A DNA stretch of 64,000 bases from Nocardioides daejeonensis (GCF_003194585.1 NZ_QHKZ01000001.1:806001-870000), one strand, 5' to 3'; shown: positions 1-7,587, numbered from the stretch's first letter. Numbers and translations are program-made. The notes: generated by a model not told the origin, from the sequence alone.

Positions 1-438
1 GGCGCGGAGCTCGGCCTGGTGCCACACCGGGCCGGCGCCGGCGTGGTCTGGACCGCACTGCCCGCTTCGCGACGTCAGCTCACCGACCTCGGTGAGGCGG
101 CACGCACGATGCGCCGGGCGTGGGCCGAGACGGCCTCCCGGCTCGCCGACCTCGAGGTGGCCCGCTGGAATCCGGAGGTGGCCGACGCGTTGATGAACCT
201 ACGACGGAGGCCAGCCCTCCGCCACCCCGACGGCGTACCGGCCGATGCCGTCGACCTCGCCGTCCAGGCGCAGCAGGCGCTGGCCATCGTCGACCTGGCT
301 CTCGCCGACGACGGTGCGGCAGCCACGGCAGCCGAGGCGGGCGCCCGGCGTACGGCGCTGGTCGAGCTGGGGCGTGCCGCGCGGGAGGCGTGGGTCGCCG
401 CCGCGTCGCCGGAGGTGTGGCCCCCGGCTCAGACCTGA
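1..438 (+). CDS. C-terminal part of an unrecognised protein (partial, runs off the left edge)
   Basis: The frame is open from base 1 and ends at a TGA at 436-438, so about 145 C-terminal residues are visible and the true start lies outside the window. An internal GTG at 19 is not convincing as a start. The sequence is Ala/Arg-rich and looks mostly helical, with no membrane segment, signal peptide or motif I can name. It lies 52 bases upstream of serB on the same strand. The codon pattern (G/C third positions) is that of a real gene. I do not recognise the family and propose no function. Confidence 0.6.
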   Translation, partial: GAELGLVPHRAGAGVVWTALPASRRQLTDLGEAARTMRRAWAETASRLADLEVARWNPEVADALMNLRRRPALRHPDGVPADAVDLAVQAQQALAIVDLALADDGAAATAAEAGARRTALVELGRAAREAWVAAASPEVWPPAQT

Positions 439-474
439 CCGGGCGTCCGTCGCCGCACCGCCGGTCGACAGCGC

Positions 475-480
475 TACGCT
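475..480 (+). promoter_or_regulatory. Candidate -10 box for serB
   Basis: TACGCT ends 10 bases before the serB ATG, where no Shine-Dalgarno sequence is visible. Transcription would start about 3-4 bases before the start codon, giving a nearly leaderless mRNA. This rests on the hexamer alone. Confidence 0.4.
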
Positions 481-490
481 CAGCCCTGAC

Positions 491-1711
491 ATGAGCGAGC
501 AGCCCGACGCCCCCAAGACCCTGCTGATCACCGTCACCGGCAAGGACCGGCCGGGGGTCACCTCCACCATCTTCCGTACCTTGGCACGCGCCGGGGTCGA
601 GGTGATCGACCTGGAGCAGATCGTGCTGCGTCGTCGACTGGTGCTGGGGGTGCTCGTCACCGCACCGCGCGACTGGAAGAAGCTGCGCGACCAGGTCCAG
701 GACGCCGCAGAGTCGATCGGCATGTCGGTCGAGATCGAGCGCGGCACCGGTGACAACCGGACCAGGCGCGAAGGGCGCTGCCACGTGACCGTCATCGGCT
801 CGCCACTCCCGGCCTCGGCCGTTGCGGCCATGACCGGCCGGATCGCCGACTCGGGCGCCAATATCGACCGGATCGTGCGGATGGCGCGCTACCCGGTGAC
901 CGCGATCGAGTTCCATGTCTCGGGCGTGCCGGTCGAGCGCCTTCGCGCCATCTTGGTGAAGGAGGCGGTCCGATCGGGCATCGACGTCGCCGTGCAGCCC
1001 GCCAGTCTGCTGCGGCACAGCATGCGCCTGATCGTCATGGACGTCGACTCGACCCTGATCCAGGGCGAGGTGATCGAGATGATCGCCGCTCACGCCGGGT
1101 GCGAGGCCGAGGTCGCACGAGTGACCGAGGCCGCGATGCGCGGCGAGCTCGACTTCGAGCAGTCGCTGCGCCAACGGGTGGCGCTGCTCAAGGGAGTGCC
1201 GGAGAGCGCCCTCGAGGAGGTCTACGAGTCGATCCAGCTCAACCCCGGCGCCCGCACACTGGTGCGGACCCTGCGCCGGCTCGGCTATCGCTTCGCTCTG
1301 GTCTCCGGCGGGTTCAACCAGATCACGGACCGGATCGCCGCAGAGCTCGGCATCCACTATGCGCAGGCGAACCAGCTCGAGGTGGTCGACGGCCATCTGA
1401 CCGGCGAGGTGATCGGCGAGGTCGTCGACCGTGCCGGGAAGGCCGCCGCGCTGCGCCGCTTCGCCGCTGACGTCGGTGTGCCGGAGTCCGCAGTCATCGC
1501 GATCGGCGACGGGGCCAACGATCTCGACATGCTCAACGCCGCCGGCCTGGGCATCGCCTACAACGCCAAGCCGGTGGTGCAGGCCGCCGCCGACACGGCC
1601 GTCAACGTTCCCTACCTCGACGCGATCATGTACCTGCTCGGCATCTCGCGCGAGGAGATCGAGGCCGCCGACGCTGCCGCAGGCATCGTCACCCCTGCGC
1701 CGCCCGTCTGA
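491..1711 (+). CDS. serB: Phosphoserine phosphatase SerB with N-terminal ACT domains
   Basis: 406 residues. It hydrolyses O-phosphoserine to serine, the last step of serine biosynthesis, in the cytoplasm. Residues about 10-85 and 97-170 look like two ACT-type regulatory domains, as in mycobacterial SerB2. The C-terminal half is a HAD phosphatase: VMDVDSTLI with nucleophile Asp184 and acid/base Asp186, an SGGF motif, a Lys in AGKAAA, and GDGANDLDM for Mg binding. The frame is open further upstream, but the ATG at 491 is the first codon that starts the ACT domain properly. No operon partner is evident; it converges on the phosphatase gene at 1720. ACT domains often bind serine, so feedback control is likely but not shown. 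Confidence 0.95.
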   Translation: MSEQPDAPKTLLITVTGKDRPGVTSTIFRTLARAGVEVIDLEQIVLRRRLVLGVLVTAPRDWKKLRDQVQDAAESIGMSVEIERGTGDNRTRREGRCHVTVIGSPLPASAVAAMTGRIADSGANIDRIVRMARYPVTAIEFHVSGVPVERLRAILVKEAVRSGIDVAVQPASLLRHSMRLIVMDVDSTLIQGEVIEMIAAHAGCEAEVARVTEAAMRGELDFEQSLRQRVALLKGVPESALEEVYESIQLNPGARTLVRTLRRLGYRFALVSGGFNQITDRIAAELGIHYAQANQLEVVDGHLTGEVIGEVVDRAGKAAALRRFAADVGVPESAVIAIGDGANDLDMLNAAGLGIAYNAKPVVQAAADTAVNVPYLDAIMYLLGISREEIEAADAAAGIVTPAPPV

Positions 1712-1719
1712 TCCGTCGG

Positions 1720-2250
1720 CTACCCCGCACGCGCGACGCCGAAGACATCAAGCCTGGCGCCGCCGAAGTCGAGGTCGCGCCACTCCCCCGGGACCGAGAA
1801 GACGGCGTACGCCGCAGTCGGGTAGCCACCTGCCATCGCCCGCGCCGCGGCGGGGTCGCCATCGCCGTCGTCGAGCAGCAGCGCCAGGGTGGCGACCGTC
1901 GGGTTGTGCCCGACCACCATCAACGCGGGCGCCTCCGCATCGACCTCGCGGACGAGCTGAAGCAGGGTCTCGGGGTCGCTGCTGTAGACCGCTCGGGAGA
2001 AGTCGACGACCGGCGACCAGGTTGCGCCGTTCTCCTCCGCACCTGCACGGATCTGCGCCCAGGTGCCGCGGGTCCGGGCCGCGTCGGAGACGACGGCAGC
2101 TGTGGGCTCCACGCCACGCAGGGCCAGCTCGGCGCCGAGACGATACGCGTCGGCCTCACCGCGGGCGCTGAGCACCCGCGCGTGATCCTCGGGAGCGAAG
2201 GCCTCCGCCTTGGCATGCCTGACGATGACCAGTGTCCGACGCATCTCCAC
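1720..2250 (-). CDS. Histidine phosphatase family protein, SixA type
   Basis: 176 residues from the chosen GTG. The N-terminal VRHAKAE carries the phospho-accepting His of the histidine phosphatase superfamily, and VVGHNPT in the second half carries the second catalytic His. Its small size and this motif form match SixA-type phosphohistidine phosphatases. The substrate cannot be read from sequence. GTG at 2250 has an AGGA 8 bases upstream; an ATG at 2244 is an alternative, and a TTG at 2277 is less likely. It follows fabI by about 36 bases on the same strand, so it is probably the last gene of the fabG-fabI transcript. No functional link to fatty-acid synthesis is known to me. Confidence 0.8.
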   Translation of the reverse strand: MEMRRTLVIVRHAKAEAFAPEDHARVLSARGEADAYRLGAELALRGVEPTAAVVSDAARTRGTWAQIRAGAEENGATWSPVVDFSRAVYSSDPETLLQLVREVDAEAPALMVVGHNPTVATLALLLDDGDGDPAAARAMAGGYPTAAYAVFSVPGEWRDLDFGGARLDVFGVARAG

Positions 2251-2286
2251 GCGGACGATCCTGTCAGAGCAGGTCAACCCGCGCGG

Positions 2287-3057
2287 TCAGCTCCCCATCG
2301 AGTGGAAGCCGCCGTCGACGTGCACGATCTCACCGGAGGTGGCGGGGAAGAAGTCCGAGAGCAGCGCGCAGACGGCCTTCGCCGTGGGGATCTGGTCGGT
2401 GTTGTCCCAGCCCAGCGGCGCCCGCGTCGACCAGGTGTCCTCCAGGTCCTCGAAACCCGGGATCGCCTTGGCAGCCAGGGTCCGCAGCGGACCGGCCGAG
2501 ACCAGGTTCACGCGGATGCCCTCGGGGCCGAGGTCGCGAGCGAGGTAGCGGGAGGTCGACTCCAGCGCGGCCTTGGCGACGCCCATCCAGTCGTAGGCAG
2601 GCCAGGCGATGGTGGCGTCGAAGGTGAGGCCGACGATCGATCCTCCAGCCCCCATCAGCGGCCGGGTCGCCTCGGCGAGCGACTTGAGGGAGTAGGCGGA
2701 GACCTGCACGGCCTGCGCGACGTCGTCCCACGGCCCGGTCATGAACTTGCCGCCGAGCAGCGTCTCGGGATTGCCGTAGGCGATCGAGTGCACCACGCCG
2801 TCCAGTCCGTCCACATGGTCGCGGACGAGCTCGGGGAGGCGGGCGAGGTGGTCAGCGTCGGTGACGTCGAGCTCGAGCACCGGGGGCTCCTGCGGGAGCC
2901 GCTTCGCGATACGGCGGGTGATGCCGAGCGCCCGCCCGAAGTTGGAGATGAGCACCGTGGCGCCCTGCTCCTGCGCCACCTTCGCGGTGGCGAAACCGAT
3001 GGAGGAGTCCATGGTGACCCCCGCCACCAGGATGCGCTTGCCCTCAAGGATTCCCAT
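2287..3057 (-). CDS. fabI: Enoyl-[acyl-carrier-protein] reductase (NADH), InhA-like
   Basis: 256 residues. It catalyses the last reductive step of type II fatty-acid elongation. It has the divergent SDR pattern of FabI/InhA: an N-terminal nucleotide-binding loop with GVTMDSSIG, HSIAY (Ser91), and YDWMGVAKA with catalytic Tyr155 and Lys162, close to the Y-x-W-M-x-V-A-K form of mycobacterial InhA. The C-terminus VDGGFHSMG is typical of the SDR fold. It starts 30 bases downstream of fabG, the same order as mabA-inhA in mycobacteria, so the two reductases of the elongation cycle are made together. By homology with InhA it would be a target for enoyl-reductase inhibitors; this is inference. Confidence 0.95.
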   Translation of the reverse strand: MGILEGKRILVAGVTMDSSIGFATAKVAQEQGATVLISNFGRALGITRRIAKRLPQEPPVLELDVTDADHLARLPELVRDHVDGLDGVVHSIAYGNPETLLGGKFMTGPWDDVAQAVQVSAYSLKSLAEATRPLMGAGGSIVGLTFDATIAWPAYDWMGVAKAALESTSRYLARDLGPEGIRVNLVSAGPLRTLAAKAIPGFEDLEDTWSTRAPLGWDNTDQIPTAKAVCALLSDFFPATSGEIVHVDGGFHSMGS

Positions 3058-3087
3058 GTCGTCTTCCTGTTCTCACGCAGTGGTGTG

Positions 3088-3792
3088 TCAGTGGCCCATG
3101 CCGAGTCCGCCGTCGACCGGGATCACGGCGCCGGTCACATAGCCCGCCCCGTCCCCGGCGAGCCAGGTGACGGCGCCGGCGATGTCCTCGACGGCACCGA
3201 AGCGACCGAGCGGGATCTGGCCCTGGTAGGCGGCCTTCTGCTCCTCGGGAAGCACCTCGGTCATGTCGGTCTCGATGAAGCCCGGAGCAACCACGTTGGC
3301 GGTGATCGATCGGGAGCCCAGCTCGCGGGCCAACGACCGGGCCATGCCGACCAACCCGCTCTTGGACGCGGCGTAGTTGACCTGGCCGGGCGACCCGAGC
3401 AGTCCGACGACAGAGGAGATGAAGATGATCCGCCCCCGTCGCAGACGCAACATGCCCTTGGCAGCACGGCGCGCGACCCGGAAGGAGCCGGTGAGGTTGG
3501 TGGCGATCACGTCGTCCCAGTCGGCGTCGCTCATCCGCAGCACCAGGGTGTCGCGGGTGATGCCGGCGTTGGCGACGAGCACCTCGACGGGGCCGTGCGC
3601 CTCCTCCATCTGCGCGAACGCCGCATCCACCTGCTCCGGGACGGTGATGTCGCAGCGGATGTCGAGCGCGCCCTCCGGGCCGCCGCCGTTGCGGGTGGTG
3701 ACGGCGACCTTGTCGCCCTGGGCAAGGAACGCCTCGGCAAGTGCGCGCCCGATGCCGCGGTTGCCGCCGGTGATGAGGACAGATCTGCTCAC
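3088..3792 (-). CDS. fabG: 3-oxoacyl-[acyl-carrier-protein] reductase FabG (MabA-like)
   Basis: 234 residues. It uses NADPH to reduce beta-ketoacyl-ACP in fatty-acid elongation. The sequence shows the classical SDR motifs: TGGNRGIG for the cofactor, NAG at 75-77, Ser126/127, Tyr140 and Lys144 (Y-x3-K), and PGFIETDM. The length and order (fabG then fabI) match the mabA-inhA pair of mycobacteria. The start is GTG at 3792; it has no clear Shine-Dalgarno, but TAGCGT lies 8 bases upstream, which suggests a leaderless transcript that begins the fabG-fabI-phosphatase operon. Confidence 0.95.
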   Translation of the reverse strand: MSRSVLITGGNRGIGRALAEAFLAQGDKVAVTTRNGGGPEGALDIRCDITVPEQVDAAFAQMEEAHGPVEVLVANAGITRDTLVLRMSDADWDDVIATNLTGSFRVARRAAKGMLRLRRGRIIFISSVVGLLGSPGQVNYAASKSGLVGMARSLARELGSRSITANVVAPGFIETDMTEVLPEEQKAAYQGQIPLGRFGAVEDIAGAVTWLAGDGAGYVTGAVIPVDGGLGMGH

Positions 3793-3800
3793 GTCCGACG

Positions 3801-3823
3801 ACGCTAGCGATTACCCCCGGGTA
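3801..3823 (-). promoter_or_regulatory. fabG operon promoter with an inverted repeat
   Basis: On the minus strand TAGCGT (3801-3806) is a -10 candidate 8 bases before the fabG GTG. Just upstream, 3812-3823 reads TACCCGGGGGTA, two 5-base arms (TACCC/GGGTA) separated by GG. It sits between the -10 and -35 positions, a usual place for a repressor or activator of fab genes. Which protein binds is unknown. Confidence 0.4.
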
Positions 3824-3943
3824 GACCTACTCGCGCCGCGCAGCGGGCGGGTTGACCTGTCTCACACGCACCAGGGGTGCGAAGACGGCGCGGGCCACGG
3901 TGCGGGGCCGTGCGCCGTCTCCGTCGAACTCACTTGTCCGAAC

Positions 3944-4156
3944 TCACTCGTCCTCGAGGCGGAAGCCGATCTTCAGACCCACCTGGAAGTGCTCGACCTG
4001 CCCGTCCTTGACCTGGCCCCGGACCTGGGTGACCTCGAACCAGTCGATGTGACGCAGCGTCTGTGAGGCGCGTTCGATGCCGTTGCGCACCGCCTGCTCC
4101 ATGCTCTCCGGCGAGGTGCCGACAATCTCGGTCAGGCGGTAGGTGCGGTTGCTCAT
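3944..4156 (-). CDS. Dodecin family flavin-binding protein
   Basis: 70 residues, the normal dodecin length. Dodecins assemble into hollow dodecamers that store flavins (FMN or riboflavin derivatives) and sometimes CoA. The sequence follows the family from TYRLTEIVGTSPES through HIDWFEVTQVRG, which holds the flavin-stacking Trp, to a C-terminal strand ending GFRLEDE. An AGGAGG lies 4 bases before the ATG. The gene is alone and divergent from the DUF3099 gene. A flavin buffer would suit a cell that also carries the riboflavin operon at 15-18 kb, but the two loci are not adjacent. Confidence 0.9.
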   Translation of the reverse strand: MSNRTYRLTEIVGTSPESMEQAVRNGIERASQTLRHIDWFEVTQVRGQVKDGQVEHFQVGLKIGFRLEDE

Positions 4157-4204
4157 GGGTCCTCCTCAGGGTTCACCGCTCAGCCTACGCACATGCGACC
4201 GGCG

Positions 4205-4210
4205 TAGACT
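4205..4210 (+). promoter_or_regulatory. -10 box of the DUF3099 gene, leaderless
   Basis: TAGACT ends 7 bases before the ATG at 4218, and no ribosome-binding site lies between. Transcription is therefore expected to start at or next to the A of the start codon. Confidence 0.55.
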
Positions 4211-4217
4211 GGACGGC

Positions 4218-4523
4218 ATGTCTGCACGGGGTCCGCGTCACCACGACGACGCCATCCGGATCACGACCGCAGCACCGAGCCCGGACGCCGAGATCCGCGA
4301 CCGGCAACGGCGCTACCTGCTCTCCATGCTGGTGCGTACCGTCTGCTTCGTGGGCGCCGTCGCGGTCGGACCGGGCTGGTTCCGCTGGATCCTGGTGATC
4401 GGTGCCGTCTTCCTGCCCTACGTCGCCGTCGTCTTCGCGAACGCGATGCCCGGCAAGCCACGGGAGGCTGACCTTCCTTCCGCCCCTTGGGGCCACGAGC
4501 TCCCGCACCACCCGACCACGTGA
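4218..4523 (+). CDS. DUF3099 domain membrane protein
   Basis: 101 residues. DUF3099 is an actinobacterial family of small membrane proteins of unknown function. The sequence has a polar N-terminus, a conserved segment around RDRQRRYLLSMLVRT, and two closely spaced hydrophobic helices (about residues 38-55 and 58-77), then a short polar tail ending near HELPHHPTT. The ATG at 4218 is chosen over an in-frame codon at 4143 because it follows a -10 hexamer at leaderless distance and because the upstream part would overlap the dodecin gene. It is divergent from dodecin and has no same-strand partner close by. Confidence 0.8.
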   Translation: MSARGPRHHDDAIRITTAAPSPDAEIRDRQRRYLLSMLVRTVCFVGAVAVGPGWFRWILVIGAVFLPYVAVVFANAMPGKPREADLPSAPWGHELPHHPTT

Positions 4524-4598
4524 CTGACGTCTCCTATCCGCGCTTTTCCCGTACGCCGTCCGCATCTGCGTGGCAGGATCGCCGTGAGGCACTGCCTC

Positions 4599-4646
4599 GG
4601 GCGGGGGTCGGACGGTTTCCCCCCGTAGCTGTCCGACCCGCCGCCC
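4599..4646 (+). promoter_or_regulatory. Structured 5' leader with a C6 loop upstream of the small Cys-rich gene
   Basis: GGGTCGGAC (4605-4613) pairs perfectly with GTCCGACCC (4631-4639), and ACGG/CCGT can extend the stem inside. The loop includes TTTCCCCCC. A -10-like CAGGAT at 4574-4579 puts the transcript start near 4586, so the hairpin would be in the 5' leader of the gene at 4665. It resembles one arm of the actinobacterial 6C RNA, but only one C-run arm is visible. Confidence 0.4.
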
Positions 4647-4664
4647 ACCTCAGGAGTTGAGAAC

Positions 4665-4874
4665 GTGCTGTCCCACGATTCCGGTCCCGAGGGCGCTATC
4701 TGCTCCGCACGCGGCTGTCAGGAGCCGGCCACCTGGAGCCTCGAGTGGAACAACCCCCGGCTGCACACCCCTGAGCGCCGAAAGGTGTGGCTCGCCTGCG
4801 ACGTCCACCGAACGTCGCTCTCCGAGTTCCTCGAAGCGCGGGGATTCCTCAAGGACGTCGTCCCCTTCCTGTGA
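4665..4874 (+). CDS. Small conserved Cys/His protein, function unknown
   Basis: 69 residues. Cys13-x4-Cys18 and Cys45-x2-His48 form a likely metal site, probably zinc. Between and around them are conserved-looking stretches such as WSLEWNNPRLH and EARGFLKDVVPF. Similar short proteins are common in actinobacteria and are sometimes labelled acetone carboxylase, a name the sequence does not support. The start is GTG at 4665 with AGGAG 8 bases upstream, a good ribosome-binding site. The gene stands alone, converging on moaA (stop at 4909), and is preceded by a structured leader. I propose no function. Confidence 0.75.
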   Translation: MLSHDSGPEGAICSARGCQEPATWSLEWNNPRLHTPERRKVWLACDVHRTSLSEFLEARGFLKDVVPFL

Positions 4875-4908
4875 GGCGGACTCCCGCCCCCCTGAGGGAG
4901 CCGGCCGC

Positions 4909-5901
4909 TCAGCCGCCGATGGCGGACATCGGCCGCGCCGGCTGGAGGAACGCCGGGTCATCGATGCCGTGCCCGGGCAGCTTCGTGGCCATCGCCCGCA
5001 CCCACCGCTCGGCGAGCTCGGCATCGCTCGCGCCGGCGCGCATCGGCGTCCGCAGGTCCGACTCGGTGCGCGCGAAGAGGCAGTTGCGCACCTGGCCGTC
5101 AGCGGTGAGTCGCACCCGGTCGCAGTCACCGCAGAACGGACGTGTCACCGAGGCGATCACGCCGACCGTGGCGGGGCCGCCGTCCACGGTGAACAGCTCG
5201 GCCGGCGCGCTCCCGCGCGGCTCGCCCGAGGGGGTCAGCACGAACTCCTTCTCCAGGCGGGTGAAGATCTCGTCGGCCGTGATCATCTGCTCGCGGTGCC
5301 ACGCATGCTGGGCATCCAGCGGCATCTGCTCGATGAAGCGCAGGTGGAAGCCCTGGTCGATCGTCCACCGCAGCAGCTCCCCTGCCTGGTCGTCGTTCAC
5401 GCCCCGCAGCAGGACGGCATTGACCTTGACCGGGCCGAGACCCGCAGCGCGGGCCGCCATCAGGCCGGCGATCACGTCAGGCAACCGGTCACGGCGGGTG
5501 ATCTCGGCGAACGTCTCCGGCCGGATCGTGTCCAGGCTGACGTTCACCCGATCGAGTCCCGCCTCTGCCAACGCTGCCGCGGTGTGCTTCAACCCGAGCG
5601 CGTTCGTCGTCAGCGACATCTCCGGGCGGTGCGCCAGCTGCGCCGTACGCCGGACGATCTCCACCAGACCCCGGCGGACCAGCGGCTCGCCCCCGGTGAA
5701 CCTCACCTCCTGCACACCGAGGCGCTCGGTTGCGATGCCGATCAGGCGCACCACCTCGTCGTCGGTGAGCACCTTGTCGTCGGGCAGCCAGTCGAGTCCC
5801 TCCGCCGGCATGCAGTAGTTGCAACGCAGGTTGCAGCGGTCGGTGAGGGAGACTCGCAGATCGGTGGCGATCCGGCCGTGGTTGTCGCGCAAGGGCGTCA
5901 T
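4909..5901 (-). CDS. moaA: GTP 3',8-cyclase MoaA (radical SAM)
   Basis: 330 residues. It converts GTP to 3',8-cyclo-GTP, the first step of molybdenum cofactor synthesis. The radical-SAM cluster ligands are Cys23, Cys27 and Cys30 (CNLRCNYC). A second cluster motif near the C-terminus is CGDCDR followed by a Cys in RNCLF. The protein ends in Gly-Gly, the tail required for activity in this family. No other moa gene lies in the window, so the rest of the pathway must be elsewhere. The ATG at 5901 has no Shine-Dalgarno but a TAGACT 6 bases upstream. Confidence 0.95.
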   Translation of the reverse strand: MTPLRDNHGRIATDLRVSLTDRCNLRCNYCMPAEGLDWLPDDKVLTDDEVVRLIGIATERLGVQEVRFTGGEPLVRRGLVEIVRRTAQLAHRPEMSLTTNALGLKHTAAALAEAGLDRVNVSLDTIRPETFAEITRRDRLPDVIAGLMAARAAGLGPVKVNAVLLRGVNDDQAGELLRWTIDQGFHLRFIEQMPLDAQHAWHREQMITADEIFTRLEKEFVLTPSGEPRGSAPAELFTVDGGPATVGVIASVTRPFCGDCDRVRLTADGQVRNCLFARTESDLRTPMRAGASDAELAERWVRAMATKLPGHGIDDPAFLQPARPMSAIGG

Positions 5902-5907
5902 GGAGCG

Positions 5908-5913
5908 AGTCTA
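5908..5913 (-). promoter_or_regulatory. -10 box of moaA, leaderless
   Basis: TAGACT on the minus strand lies 6 bases before the moaA ATG, so the transcript very probably begins at the start codon. Confidence 0.55.
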
Positions 5914-5973
5914 GGTCGGCGTAGCGCAGATCACAGGTGCGGGTCGGGTGCCCGGCATGTCGAGACCGACGGC

Positions 5974-5979
5974 TAGCCT
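5974..5979 (+). promoter_or_regulatory. -10 box of the SURF1 gene, leaderless
   Basis: TAGCCT lies 6 bases before the GTG at 5986, with no room for a ribosome-binding site. Confidence 0.5.
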
Positions 5980-5985
5980 CAGGGC

Positions 5986-6888
5986 GTGCGTTCGCTGTCC
6001 TTCCTGCTCTCGCGGCGGTGGATCCTCTTCCTCGTTGCCGTCCTGCTGCTGGCGTGGGGTGCCTGGTGGCTCGGCGAGTGGCAGTTCCACCGCTTGGAGG
6101 AGCGCAAGGACCGCAACGCGATCCTCGAGCGCAACATCGACGCCGACCCGATGCCGGTGGAGCAGGTCTTCACGACCGACCGAGGACTCGCCGCTGCCCA
6201 CCAGTGGCAGCGCGTCACCGCCACCGGTGAGTACGACGTCGCCAACACCGTCGTCGTCCGTTACCGGACTCGGGACGGCGCGTCGGGCATCGACGTCGTC
6301 GTGCCGCTGATCACCACCGACGGCACCGCGCTGATGGTCGACCGCGGGTGGCTGGCTACCGAGAACTCCGGCACTCGCCCCGAGCAGGTGCCCGAGCCAC
6401 CGGAGGGCACGGTGACCGTCACCGGGTGGGCACGGCAGGACGCCACCGGAGACTCCACGAAGGTCAACGACCACTCCACACGCGCGATCAGCAGCACGAA
6501 GATCGCCGAAGCCACCGGCCTCACCGCCTATCAGGGCTTCGTGGACCTCACCGCGGAGGATCCGGGCCCCGCGACGACGCTCGAGCACGCTGAGCCGCCG
6601 GACCGGACGAACGGACCACACTTCTTCTACGGCCTGCAGTGGTGGTTCTTCGGGGTGCTGGCCATCGTCGGCTTCCTCTGGATGGCCGTGGACGAGTATC
6701 GAGGCAAGACCGGAAAGCGACCCGCGCGCACGCCCCGGGCGCCACGTCCGCGGCGCCCGAGGACAACAGCAGCAGAGCGGCTGGCCGCACGCCAGGCGGC
6801 GATGGGGGCCGGGCCAACGGCCTCCGCTCGCTCAGAGGGAGCGGAGGGCTCCCCCGTCGACGGGGACCAGAGCACCGCTCACGAATGA
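5986..6888 (+). CDS. SURF1 family cytochrome oxidase assembly protein
   Basis: 300 residues. SURF1 proteins are membrane proteins that help assemble heme a into cytochrome c oxidase. The layout fits: a first membrane helix at about residues 10-28, an outer domain containing the conserved WQ..R pattern and VDRGWL, and a second helix at about 217-236 preceded by HFFYGLQWWFF. Residues after 240 form a basic, low-complexity cytoplasmic tail rich in Arg, Pro and Ala that is longer than in many homologues. The start GTG at 5986 follows a -10 box directly. Its last 57 bases overlap, tail to tail, the end of the SDR gene on the other strand. Confidence 0.9.
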   Translation: MRSLSFLLSRRWILFLVAVLLLAWGAWWLGEWQFHRLEERKDRNAILERNIDADPMPVEQVFTTDRGLAAAHQWQRVTATGEYDVANTVVVRYRTRDGASGIDVVVPLITTDGTALMVDRGWLATENSGTRPEQVPEPPEGTVTVTGWARQDATGDSTKVNDHSTRAISSTKIAEATGLTAYQGFVDLTAEDPGPATTLEHAEPPDRTNGPHFFYGLQWWFFGVLAIVGFLWMAVDEYRGKTGKRPARTPRAPRPRRPRTTAAERLAARQAAMGAGPTASARSEGAEGSPVDGDQSTAHE

Positions 6889-7587
6889 CGCGGCCGGTGA
6901 GGCCAGGAACGCGGCGACCCGTCCGAACTCCTCAGGGCGCCCGTACCTGCCGAGCGGAATGAGCGCTTCGTGGGCGCTCCGGGACGCAGCGGCGTCACCG
7001 CTCTGTTCGTCGAGCTCCTGGACCCGGTCGGTAGCGATCCGGCCCGGCATCACGCCGTTCACCCTGATGCCGCGCGGGCCGAGCTCCCGGGCCAGGTCCT
7101 TGGCGACCATCGCCAGACCGGGGCGCAAGCCGTTGGAGACGGCGAGGCCGGCCAGCGGCTCCTTCACCGAGGTGGAGAGCACGAAGGTGATCGACCCGCC
7201 GTCGGCGAGCCTCTGCGCAGCTGTACGGGCGATGCGCAGCGCGCCGAGGAACACGGACTCGAAGCCGAGCCGCCACTGGTCGTCGGTGGTCCCGGTCGCG
7301 GTGCCGGGCGGCGGTCCACCCACGGAGATGACGACGCCGTCCAGGCGACCGAATCGACCCAACGCAGCAGAGACCAGCCGCTCCGCCGCGGCAGGATCGG
7401 CGTTGTCGGCGATCTGCCACGCCGCACGATCGCCGTGTCCGTCCGCCGCGGCCACCAACGACTCCGCTGTGCGGCCGGAGAGGAGCACACGCGCACCATC
7501 GTCGAGCAATGCCTGGGCGGTCGCGAGGCCGAGGCCGCGGCCGGCTCCCGTGACCAGGTAGGCGCGATCGGTCAGATGGAGGTCCAT
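6832..7587 (-). CDS. SDR family oxidoreductase lacking the usual catalytic Tyr/Lys
   Basis: 251 residues with an SDR fold: TGAGRGLG at 13-20 for the nucleotide, SVGG in place of NNAG, and a C-terminal PVDGG. The usual Ser-Tyr-x3-Lys triad is not present. The serines of LSTS (138-140) remain, but where Y-x3-K is expected the sequence reads SNGLR (151-155). SDR subgroups with this substitution exist; whether they are enzymes is unclear to me. The ATG at 7587 has GAGGAG 6 bases upstream. It overlaps the end of the ABC exporter gene by 16 bases, so the two are probably translated from one mRNA. Substrate unknown. Confidence 0.8.
   Translation of the reverse strand: MDLHLTDRAYLVTGAGRGLGLATAQALLDDGARVLLSGRTAESLVAAADGHGDRAAWQIADNADPAAAERLVSAALGRFGRLDGVVISVGGPPPGTATGTTDDQWRLGFESVFLGALRIARTAAQRLADGGSITFVLSTSVKEPLAGLAVSNGLRPGLAMVAKDLARELGPRGIRVNGVMPGRIATDRVQELDEQSGDAAASRSAHEALIPLGRYGRPEEFGRVAAFLASPAASFVSGALVPVDGGALRSL

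Noticed and set aside
1906..3807. A plus-strand open frame of over 600 codons opposite fabI and fabG
   Set aside because: Both minus-strand genes have full catalytic motifs; this frame has none.
4574..4664. A complete 6C RNA gene
   Set aside because: Only one C6-loop arm is visible, whereas the 6C motif has two. I kept it as a leader hairpin with low confidence.
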